Below, piece by piece: positions 54,882 through 64,000 of a stretch of DNA of 64,000 bases; positions within the stretch are counted from its first letter, which is position 1; every line of letters starts with the position of its first letter. The DNA is taken from NCBI RefSeq assembly GCF_000276665.1, contig NW_004955484.1, positions 6,212,467 through 6,276,466 of the forward strand. The letters run 5' to 3'. A program made the position numbers and the translations under genes. The notes under the pieces are model-generated. The model saw only the letters and a list, made by a program, of their open reading frames with translations, ran no database searches and was not told the origin of the DNA. The DNA comes from Chinchilla lanigera (Eukaryota; Chordata; Mammalia; Rodentia; Chinchillidae).

Positions 54882-56900
54882 AGTTTTTATATTAAGGGAG
54901 CACAATTAAACACAAATATGCAATTTATGATACATCAGTACTACAGAATTGCAATACATAGAATGCAGGTATCTTTATAGATAATATTTAAAGAATAATA
55001 AGAAAAAAATTTTAATAGGACTTTAACATTCCTCAAAGTTTGTCAAAAAAGACCAAAGGATGTAAAACATGCTACAGAGGAGCTTGATAATGTAATTAGT
55101 GACTTCTCTACCTTCAGAAAAATAACCTTCATTTCCAGCAACAGTGAAACGCTTAGAAAAGATGATCATAGATACTATCCCCGCAAAAGAGCATGTCAAT
55201 AAATTCAAGAATAAGTCATCACAGGTATGTTTTAAGAAGCAAGTCAGTAACACTAGAATTAAATTCTAACAGATACAGTCTTAAAATTGAGTGTTCTAAA
55301 ATTTAAAATTGCTTTTAGGAAAGAATTGGGCATTTTCATATAAATATCAGTTTAAGCAGTAGTGTGAACCCATTTTCCCAGCTACTAGGGAGCCTCAGGC
55401 AGAAAGATTACAAGTTCAAGGCCTGTCTGGGCAACTTAGTGAGACCATGTCTCACAATAAAATAAAATAGTCTGAGGATATAGCTCTATGATCCCTGGGT
55501 TTAATCTTTAATACTACCCAAGTAAATAAATAAAGGAAAGGAGGAAGGAAAGAAATAAAATATCACCTTAGGGTTATATTAAACAATGAATACTATGAGA
55601 ATATCATATATCATAGGTTATATGGTGTCACTAAAATGGAAATTGTATGAAAATCTGTACTTTTAAATATTTGTATTAATTAACAGCAACAAAATATAAA
55701 TGAACTAAGGATATGACTTAAGAAACTAACAAGAGAATAGAAAAACTATGTGAACAGGAAGAAAATTTAAGAGTGGATCTTAAAAACTACCTGTGATGAG
55801 GCTAATCAAGAAAAAGATAACTTCTATTAAGCATGAAAACAATGATTTGACCAAAGACTTCAGAATTATTTTTGTTGCTTATAACAATATTTTGTATATA
55901 CTTATTTCAAGAAGTTTAACCTCTCTGAGCTGATATTCCCTTTCAACAGGAAAATATAAATTAAACTGAAACTGATTCAATAGGAGATAGAAAAAGTATT
56001 AAACAGGTCAATGATCTTGAAAGAAAACTGGAAGCTTCAAAGAACTTTTCCCCAAAATGAGCCAGATGCAGGCACTAACTCTATCACGGCTAAAGAAGAG
56101 AAGCTGCTCCATGCTATTTTAAATGCTCCAGAGTCTAGGGAAGATGAAGGAATCTTGTTAATTAAAATCTTGAGGCTATACTTACACTGGTTCCCAAAAT
56201 TAACAAAAATGGTACAGAAGCAGAACTATACAAATATAACTCTTCTATGCAGAAGCCCTAAACAAAATATTCATGACTTAGAGAGTCATGAAAAGATGAA
56301 TCCACATTGGAAAATCTACCAATAAATTGAAAGACACACTATGTCCTCTTATGAAATTACTCAATATCACAGAGATGCCAATCCTACTCCAACGACTTAT
56401 AAATATTATGCAGTCATTATCAAAATCCAACATGGCAAAATAAATGTAATAGTAAAGTTCAAAAGAGAACAGAGGCAAGTTTGGTATAACCATATATACA
56501 CCAAATCTATTAAAATCACATAAACATTACAATATTGACATAAAAAAATCATTGCCACTGCCAAAACTAGAAAAAATTAAATATCCACTGTTCATTAACA
56601 GAAACAAGGACATCTATGTGCATTTGTGTAATTGAACAATACCCAGTGATTGAAAGTTACATGTGGAAGGAAGTTCAATTCTACTGGTGATTGAGAATAA
56701 AAATTTACAAACAAGTCAATAGGATACATTGCCTAAAAGAACATTAGTAACAGGGAAAATATCTTAAAGGATATATACTACATGTTAGTGATGGATATTT
56801 CTCCATAATCAGATTATGAACTTTGAACTCTTCAGCATTTCCTAAAGTTTTCTAAACAAAATGTTAAAATAATCTTCATTAAAATTTTTTAAAGTTCAAA
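54882..56900 (+). pseudogene. decayed L1 ORF2 (L1M-like) with B1-dID insertion
   Basis: Sense-strand blocks appear in order. Endonuclease: 'aggactttaacattcctc' (55018-55035) and 'agcttgataatgtaattag' (55081-55099). EN-RT linker: 'aaatgaactaaggatatgact' (55699-55719) and 'gaacaggaagaaaatttaag'. Reverse transcriptase: 'gcagaagccctaaacaaaat' (56250-56269) and 'tattatgcagtcattatcaaaatccaacatgg' (56404-56435). 3' end: 'cactgttcattaacagaaac' and onward. A B1-dID interrupts it at 55352-55530. Frames are broken everywhere; the plus-strand 104-codon frame at 56011-56325 is a surviving scrap. Confidence 0.65.
55352..55530 (+). mobile_element. B1-dID dimeric SINE
   Basis: B1 half: 'ttcccagctactagggagcc', 'tcaggcagaaagattacaag', 'caaggcctgtctgggcaact', 'accatgtctcacaataaaat'. 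ID-like half: 'agtctgaggatatagctcta' and 'tgatccctgggtttaatctt', with the middle shortened. The tail is A/T-rich and runs into AAGG units (to about 55556). It is inserted in the L1 ORF2 relic. Confidence 0.83.
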
Positions 56901-56904
56901 TATT

Positions 56905-58495
56905 CAAGATTCTAGTCTCACTAATTTAAATATGTGATACTTATAAGTATACTACACAACACTGAAAATCATTTAGAACACATATAAAGGATATCTGTGG
57001 TAGCTGCCAATGGCAAGCATCTGGATATGACTCACCAAAAAGATTACTATATCTCTGAAGGAAATATTAAAACAAATAGCTCAGTACTCCAGTGATTACA
57101 TACAACTTTATATATTCACTCTGTGCAGTGGACAGAAATTTTTCATTTCATACATCATTTACAACTTGCTGCAGTGATTTTGCAAAATCAGTCCATGCCA
57201 TTAGCACACACAAAGAGAAACACCCCGTGTTCCTGTTGGAAAATTCAAATGTTTGTGGACTTAGCTATGCTAAGCAGATGTCACTCTGCTCACAAACAGG
57301 ATGAAAGGACTAGGTGAACACAGATATGGATAAAATATCCAAGGTCAGCATACTGACTTTAAAATCCATAGTTCAAGCCTGAGTTGCACTCATAAGTAAA
57401 CTTAATTTTAAAACTACTTGAAATAATTGAAAACAAAATGGTCACAGGCAAGAGCCAATCTCTACAGATGGGATTATTTTTTAAAAATGGGGACCAGGTC
57501 TGATTTCTAAAATACTTCACCAAGGCATTTGATACCAAGCATCTGGCCTACTCAACACTTCATCAAAATGAAAGCCTAATGCATTTATCACATACCTAAG
57601 TCCCTACTCTTTCTTTACAGTGTCACCATTATCAAATCAGAACATGGAGAAGTGTTTCTACCACAGTACAAAAATTCTGCCTTGTATATTTCAGGTCAGT
57701 GAGAAATGTTTTTCTGGGCAATGAAATACTCGCAGGGTCAGAAGTATTTTGTGAACGCTTTCTTCCTTTACAGTAGCCAAGCAGCTCAGGAATAGGAAAC
57801 ACTAACTTTTTTCTTCCTCCAGCACTCCAGCTCTCCTTCCTCCTTATGCAGAAACACTACACCACAATTTTCTGGTGAGCAGACTTGCCACATCGTTAAG
57901 TCTAACTATATCCACAGAAATGAATTTCAACAGTCAAACAACATGTTAATTCACTATTCTATGCATTTCTTTATCACCATGCTGCATTCATTTCTAGGAC
58001 AACGGAGATTCCGCATCACCCTCAGTCTCAGCAAGTAACTGTGAGCCATCCGTAGGACACTTACCAACGCCAGTCATAAGCAAACATTGAAATCATCGCA
58101 ACTCATATTTAGAATGGTAGCACCTGCCTTAGAAACTGATGCTTGTTCCTGCCTACATACCAACAGAATCTTTAGCAACTGGATTCATTTATCAGGACCA
58201 AATATTAAATAGTAAGTACAATATCTTATTGTGCAGAGACATCAGAGCTGGATAACCAAAGTCAAACTCATACCAGAATATTAGAAAGATATACAGGCAT
58301 TTTGAAAGTGAAGTCATAAAGTTTAAGCCGCTCATTTTTATGCCATACAACTTCTAAATCATTACGTCCAAGAAATCAGACAGGTGAATATCTTCCTTGC
58401 TGAAATCAACCTTTAACTATGTGGGATAAGACAAAGCCCTCTGAAAGAGAGTCTCTGGATCACTTCCAGAGCATCACACCTGGGATGGGTCTACA
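56905..58495. other. unassigned noncoding stretch
   Basis: No interspersed repeat recognised after the L1 end. Overlapping open frames at 57092-57317 (plus, two frames) are featureless. Confidence 0.3.
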
Positions 58496-58498
58496 TAC

Positions 58499-58565
58499 CA
58501 AGGTCAGAGTTCTTCTTCGATTTATTCTTCTTTCGGTCTCAGAAGAGTTCAAAAAATCCAGAAGC
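58499..58565 (-). other. candidate small exon (unproven)
   Basis: On the minus strand, 67 bases are bounded by a strong acceptor-like sequence (an uninterrupted run of pyrimidines, then 'ccatatttacag') and a donor-like GTATGT. One of three frames is open throughout and would read LLDFLNSSE...RRRTLTL; another ends after eight codons. The length is not a multiple of three. I do not recognise the peptide, and nearby sequence shows no partner exon, so this is a prediction from splice signals only. It could equally be chance. Confidence 0.25.
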
Positions 58566-58569
58566 CTGT

Positions 58570-60040
58570 AAATATGGAAAAAAAAAAGTGTTTGGTTTAA
58601 AGGAAATTATCACGGGAAAGTGAGAGCAGTAATAAGCATACTTGGCTAAAAATGAGGCACCTTTGGAGTAGAAGTTGATAAATGCCTCCAAAGCCACAGA
58701 AATGATGGCTTAATGAACACTAAAACCTTCGCCACTTCTCAGAATGAAAGTACTGATTCCAGCTGCAGAGAAGGCCTGTGCCCTCCCCTCCTAAGAAAGA
58801 CGCAGAAGATGGCAACAGAGATTCATGTCACATTAAATAATAAATTACTAATGATGGATACATTTTAATTCATCATTAAACACTATTTAGGAAAAGATCG
58901 AAAGGAATTTGTGATTTCTCATCGGTCTCCATCTGGGAAAAAATGCAAAGAAAGTGAAGGACATTTCATCTCCAAAAATAGAAAGAAGTTCTTAGTTCAG
59001 GATGGGTCTCAGTGGCAGGAGTATATTGTAGAATTTTTCTCATACTGACACAAAAATTTAATAAAAATGGCAAATCTTAAACTACAGTCTTCCGGTGAAC
59101 GATGTGGATTTAAGTGTACCATTGGCTCATGCACATGCCATGGGTATACTTACCACTTATTCATGATACTTGTGCCAGGATAAGTACCTTAACTATTGTG
59201 CAGAAACCCTATTAGTCATATTTTGTCATCAGAATCCAGGAAGCAGGAAAATACAGAACATGAGTAAAAGACACGACATGCAGAGTAATCACAAAAGAAG
59301 AAATTAAAAGTCCAGGAATCTAGTGTGAATACCACAAGCACAAATGGATTAGAAAAAAACTTAATTATACTACACAGTGTAAGACTGAGACCACCCTTCA
59401 GAAGACATACAGTTTCATGGGGGTAGGAGAGTAAACTATTATTTTTTATTTATTTTTAAGTACAGAAATAAAGATTGACATGACCAAAGATGGCAAAACA
59501 TGATTCCATAAGCATCTTCCTATTATTGCTGAAGTATAATAGGCATGCAAATTAAGAGAGCATGAAAGAAAAAATATCTTAACAGGAGATAACTGTTGTT
59601 TTAAAGGAATGATAAATAGTTATTGATCCAATTGTTATTCTACAAGCCAGATTTAAGAAACATTGTCCAAAGTCAAGGCAGAAGGGTCTCAATAAATTAA
59701 TGAAGCATGAAAAAATAAGCTATAGAAGTAAAATCTGACTTCAAATAATTGTTTCATTAAAACTATCCTTATGGAAAACATGTGGAAATGAAGACTAGAT
59801 AGGGTGTGATTGACTAAAAGGAGGAAGAGAGAGGAGGTAGAGAATGAAATTTTATTCATACCAGTCCAGAGTCGAGAGCTCACTGGGCTCCTGATTAATG
59901 TTTCTGAGAGATAGCAAAGCCGAAAACACCTCATTACTTGCTCAGCTTCATTAGTATCATTAAATGTAGGTTCCCTAAGATAAGGGTTGGAGGACTTAAT
60001 ACCCAATGTTTCCCTCTATGTAGAAACTATGTTCAAAACT
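58570..60040. other. unassigned noncoding stretch
   Basis: No repeat or gene recognised. A compact AT-rich block near 58825-58940 could be constrained noncoding DNA. A 105-codon minus-strand frame (59689-60006) has no features. Confidence 0.3.
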
Positions 60041-60042
60041 AG

Positions 60043-60225
60043 CTGGGGGTGGTGGCAAAGGCTTGTAATCCCAGCACCCTGGTAGGCTGAAGAAGGAGGA
60101 TTAAGGATTCAAGCCCAGCATGGAGAATTTAACAGCTTAGGAAGACCCTGTCTAAAAAACCAGCCAACCAATCAAGCAAAAAAAAACAAAACAAAAAACC
60201 AATAACAACAACAACAAAAACAGCA
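60043..60225 (+). mobile_element. B1 SINE with long A/C-rich tail
   Basis: 'gctgggggtggtggcaaagg', 'cttgtaatcccagcaccctg', 'gtaggctgaagaaggaggat', 'tcaagcccagcatggagaat' and 'aagaccctgtctaaaaaac' give a complete B1 order. The tail continues through AAAC and CAACAA units to a run of nine G residues. Confidence 0.88.
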
Positions 60226-60229
60226 TGGG

Positions 60230-60940
60230 GGGGGGATTTTTATGCCTAAGACATCAAGAAAGTTGCTCTGAAGAGGGATTTTATAAAATACAGTCACCCT
60301 TCAGAAGAAAATTCAAATCTGCTTCCTTTGGAATGGTCATCATTTTTATAATTCACAACCCATCTTTTACACACCAACTTAAAAGAAAGGTAAATAACAA
60401 TTGTATGCTTTTTAGACATAGACTATACACCAGAGATTTCCACCGCTTTTATGCTCACAGGCATCTTTCATTATATTTTTATGTAATAAACGAATGGTGT
60501 TTCTTGAAACATCATTGTTCTATTTTGAAGCTGTCAGTGATGGGAATTATGGGTGAGTGTGCCATACGATTAGCCTGATGAAAAGCCAGCTCAAAGCCCA
60601 CTCACCTCCCTCTCAGACTCCTAGAGACTGAGCAGGGGTGGGAAGCAGGGAGCAGGGTGTAAAGGAGGCCAGGCTGGTAACCAGTGGTAAACAAAACTGA
60701 ACCACTGTATAACTGCTAGTAAACATGTGTGTATATAATCTGTTTTGATAAAGCAAACATATAATTTTATTTTCTCAAGTGACTTTTAATAAAAGGTCTA
60801 CACCGTCCTAAATTTCCTGGGTACTTTTACAATCCTTTGCTAAAACCAAAACCTAAAAGTGACAGAAGACCTAACTATGCAACACATCTAGAGGGTATTA
60901 ATGGACTCGCTGCGGCAAAAAGAGGGCAACATATCATTAA
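60230..60940. other. unassigned noncoding stretch
   Basis: No repeat or gene recognised. The 117-codon plus-strand frame at 60225-60578 has no domain or splice context. Confidence 0.3.
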
Positions 60941-60944
60941 ATCT

Positions 60945-61126
60945 CAGTGTCTACAGCAAGTGACAATAGCACAAATATTATTTCTTTGTGAGCCATGAAC
61001 TCTGTGCCTCTACTACCACTCTGTACTCACAGCTGGAAGGCAGTGCCTATGTTCCAATAAAACTTTATTTACAAAATCTACAGAAGAGCCAGATTTAGTT
61101 CTTGCACTTTAGTTTGTTGACTCCTG
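60945..61126 (-). mobile_element. hAT-Charlie-type element, inverted relative of the 37.6 kb copy
   Basis: 'cagtgtctacagcaagtgac', 'acaaatattatttctttgtg', 'agccatgaactctgtgcctc', 'ctatgttccaataaaacttt', 'atttacaaaa' and 'actttagtttgttgactcctg' form the same non-autonomous hAT repeat as 37586-37790 in the opposite orientation, with both ends still discernible. Confidence 0.65.
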
Positions 61127-61129
61127 TTG

Positions 61130-61490
61130 TAGAGAATTGTTGTCATAGTGGTCATTTACATAGTATTTTGGTATGGCTTATGTATACATGGTTACATGAC
61201 ACAACATGAATTTTAGGAGAGATTAGGATCTAGGAACAAAAGGAAGAATGACGGAGCTCCTAAATGGCTCTGAGCATTCTAGAAGCCAAAGCCAAGAGCA
61301 ATTTGAATTCTAGACTGCAACAGACAACAACAGCTTCCCAAAGATGCCCAAGTTCCACTTCTCAGAATGTTAGGTTACATGGAAAGATGGATATAAAGTG
61401 ATTATCAGCTGACTTTAAAATAAGATTATCTCACATTATCTGAGTGGGCCCTTGTAATCATAATAATTTCTTTTAATATAGAAAAGGAGG
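61130..61490. other. unassigned noncoding stretch
   Basis: I see nothing recognisable. Confidence 0.3.
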
Positions 61491-61492
61491 CA

Positions 61493-61672
61493 GGGCCAGG
61501 GATATAGCTCAGTGGCACAAGTGCCTCTCTAGGAAGTACAAGGTCCTGANNNNNNNNNNNNNNNNNNNNNNNNNNNNNNNNNNNNNNNNNNNNNNNNNNN
61601 NNNNNNNNNNNNNNNNNNNNNNNNNNNNNNNNNNNNNNNNNNNNNNNNNAAAAAAAAAAAAAAAAAAAAAAA
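61493..61672 (+). mobile_element. ID SINE interrupted by an assembly gap
   Basis: The 5' half is clear: 'agggccagggatatagctca' (A box), 'gtggcacaagtgcctctcta', 'ggaagtacaaggtcctga'. It then runs into 100 N, and the sequence resumes with 23 A residues, which fits the tail of the same element. 'ggaggcag' occurs just before the element and again just after the A run, consistent with a target duplication. Confidence 0.8.
61550..61649. other. assembly gap, 100 N
   Basis: Exactly 100 unknown bases, a conventional placeholder for an unknown gap length. Minus-strand open frames across it are artefacts. Confidence 0.99.
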
Positions 61673-61674
61673 GA

Positions 61675-63405
61675 TGCAGGGGAGGCAGAAAAGGGAGAAG
61701 CATTGTTGGAATTGTGACACAGACTGGACTGGCTGTTGCTGGCTTTGAGCGTGGAGGGTGAGAAGCCAAGGAATGCCAACAGCCCCAAGAACTAGAAAGT
61801 GCAAGAAAATGAATTCTCCTTCACAGCCTTCAGAAAAGATTGCACACCTGCCAGCCCCTTCATTTTATCCCAGTATGACTCAGCTGACACTTCCAGACCT
61901 TTAAGATGATAAATGTTAGATGTGTTAAGACATCAAGTTTCTAATAGTCTGTTAAAGTATCCATAAGACATGAGTCCCTAATATAGGGTAGACATTTATT
62001 TGTGCATCTTTGTATTGGGCCTACTATATGATAACACAGATTACATACACAATCTGGCACTGACAATGACTGCAATGGTGAGACCGCTGTACCTCTTTTC
62101 TAAAACAACCCTTAAAGGCTGTTTATTAAATAGGCTGATAACACAATAGCAAATGACACGACAGCACCTGCCCTACCAGAAGGAGTCCACACTATGAGGT
62201 CTGGATATTTTGTTTTCCAAGCATCTGGGTTGATATGAGGATAAAACAGACTACTACCTCAACATCCTCCAAAATGTGGGATGTTATTACATGCTTGAAG
62301 AAAACAGAATTGCGTTTGCATATGAGTAGGAAAGATGGCTTAGGCAAAATTAAACCATTCTGTTTGTGTTGAATTTCTGCAAATGGAATGTATGCTTATT
62401 TGGATCTGCAAGAGAATAATCATATATTCAGACCTAACTATGAATCCTTTCCTTTTTCCTGGGATATCATGAGTTTTGTGCCCTGCATAACACATTTGGG
62501 AAAACTTGAACCTGATGGACAAACTCAACTGATTCTTAGGGACTTCTTGCAGGCTTTCTGAGATGTGAAGAAAATTCACGCCCCCAAAAGTCAGCTGATT
62601 GGTCCCCAGAGCTGCCCAATAGGATCAGGACACAAGGTGAGGCATCCGGTGAGGCATAAGGACAGGCATAAGCCTGTCTTCTGTGCAGCAGTATCCAGGC
62701 TGTCTTTGCTGGGTTTATGGTGGGGTACTGGGCGGCGCCTCAGCAGGCTGAGGTCAATGTACTAACTGCAGAAAGGAAACATACTGGACTTCCGTGGGGC
62801 TTGCTAGGATAATCATTACATTTGCAACACACATTTCTAGATTCCACATCTTATCTTTAGGAGAGATCTAAAGTCTAACATCACAATCTTTGTGTTTTCA
62901 CACAAAAGAATGGAGAACATAACCAAGTGGTTTGGGAGTGCTGGCCTCGATTTACCCCGTTTACCACTCTTGCCAGAATGGATCCCTTTTTATACATCTC
63001 TGGGAAGAGGAAGCCTCATTAGCTTTGCCATTTAGAGAAAAAGAAGAGACAAACTACTCCTTTTCCTTTAAAGTTATGGTTTTTATTTTTAAAAGTATCC
63101 AAAATTCTGTTGTTGTTGTTGTTTTTTATGTTACTAGATGAATTAATGTAGTGTCATTAAGCAGGGAAAAGTGAAGGTGAGGGAACAAGGCCCTGTGGTG
63201 CAATTTTGTTAGTGCACATCAGAAAGAGAAATCGCATCCACAGCACCCTCCTAAGATTTAGTAACTGTTAACATTGAAGATTACTCTTCTGTGCACACCC
63301 CCCAAAAGTCCACGTTCGCTTTCTTCTTTAAGCAAGTGATCTTCCTCCCAGCTAAACCCAAAGGTCACAAGAGAATATGCACATTTCCATCAACATGTGA
63401 CAGTG
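61675..63405. other. unassigned noncoding stretch
   Basis: Includes a short (TTG)n run at 63109-63123. No gene or interspersed repeat is recognised. Confidence 0.3.
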
Positions 63406-63409
63406 TGAC

Positions 63410-63725
63410 TGCTATGGTCTAAATGTCTGCATCTCTCCAAAATTCGTCTATTGAAACTTAGTGACCAGCGAGATAGTTTTAAAAGGTAGTGGCCTGCAGG
63501 TGATTAGATCACAAGAGCGGAGTGCTCCTGAATGAGATTAGTGCCTAGAAGAGGCCCCTCCAACTCAGTGGGGACACCGAAGCTGCCATCAATGGACAGT
63601 GTGGGCCTTCATCATACACTAAATCTTCTGGTGCCTTGATCTGGGACTGTAACAAATACATTTCTGTCATTTACAAGTTACCCAGTCTAAGATACTTTGT
63701 TTTAGAAGCCTGAACGGACAAAGAA
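63410..63725 (+). repeat. solitary ERVL-MaLR-type LTR
   Basis: It starts 'tgctatggtctaaatgtctg', continues 'ccaaaattcgtctattgaaac', 'ggtgattagatcacaagagc', 'aatgagattagtgcctagaa', 'gaggcccctcc', 'gccttgatctggga', 'ttacccagtctaaga' and ends 'gcctgaacggaca'. This is the order of a MaLR-class LTR (MLT1/MST relatives), an old mammalian endogenous retroviral LTR. No internal viral sequence is seen on either side, so it is a solo LTR or the fragment of one. It encodes no protein. Confidence 0.8.
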
Positions 63726-64000
63726 AATGATTTGCTGAGTGTAGTATAAACTAGTTCAAAATGATCCAAGAAATACTTGTTAAATGATTGGTGCTGGTTG
63801 TTCGAAGACACAATAATCTAAAGTTAGAGGTACAAATTTAAGTGATGTCTTGATAACGTTATTTCATTTCATTCAAAATACAGAAATAAGATCTGTTAAT
63901 AGGAAACCCGCATGGCTCTATGTCATTACCCCTAAAATTGCTATGATTTCACCTGGTGCCATGGTAACAGGAGGATTTTTAGAAAGTCACAAAATTTCTA
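63726..64000. other. unassigned noncoding stretch
   Basis: No repeat or gene recognised up to the window end. Confidence 0.3.

Noticed and set aside
57600..57660. Plus-strand splice acceptor 'ctttctttacag' at 57610-57621
   Set aside because: The acceptor looks good, but no plausible donor or sustained open frame follows, and isolated acceptor-like sites are common.
61426..61804. Minus-strand open frames of 86-120 codons
   Set aside because: They cross the 100-N gap and translate a poly(A) tail as a phenylalanine run.

Overview
The window is mammalian nuclear DNA with no recognisable complete protein-coding gene. It reads as intergenic or long-intron sequence: AT-rich, CpG-poor, full of fragments of retrotransposons and DNA transposons, with repeat-sparse stretches between them. 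The open reading frames present are short and are either chance, microsatellite translations, run through assembly gaps, or are scraps of LINE-1 or mariner proteins.

The host is a rodent but not a mouse/rat-type murid. Many short tRNA-derived ID elements are present on both strands, along with monomeric B1 elements and dimers in which a B1 is fused to an ID-like right half (B1-dID type). The youngest ID copies (29676 and 34409) and the style of the older ones fit a hystricomorph rodent best, with a castorid or sciurid-related lineage as alternatives. This assignment comes from recalled family appearance, not from a search.

Layout. 1-14.5 kb: mostly repeat-sparse DNA with MIR, L2 and MER20-type relics, a GA tract and a GT microsatellite. 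14.5-20 kb: a B1, a tiny hAT MITE with terminal inverted repeats and target duplication, L1 3' ends on both strands, a 530-base assembly gap, an ID copy and an L2 tail. 20.5-23 kb: the 5' part of an ancient L1. 24.8-26.7 kb: a B1-dID, a B1, an L1 3' end on the minus strand, and L2 with a long pyrimidine tract. 27.6-31.3 kb: ancient L1 pieces with a DNA-transposon insertion, then a palindromic mariner-derived element carrying a young ID. 32-37.6 kb: one long decayed L1 that has taken in an ID and a 5'-truncated younger L1, both with clear target-site duplications. 37.6-39.6 kb: an hAT element, an ID, and a second palindromic mariner element inserted in a minus-strand L1. 39.6-45 kb and 48.4-52.2 kb: long repeat-poor stretches. 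45-48.4 kb: B1-dID with a GGAA/GAAA tail, L1, ID and L2 relics. 52.2-57 kb: ancient L1 pieces with ID and B1-dID insertions. 57-64 kb: repeat-sparse DNA with one possible small minus-strand exon, a B1, an hAT element, an ID cut by a 100-base gap, and an ERVL-MaLR-type LTR at the end.

There is no operon or pathway to describe. The main interest is the layered insertion history and the foldback mariner family seen twice. All family names rest on recognising consensus-like stretches by eye; boundaries without a stated target duplication are approximate.
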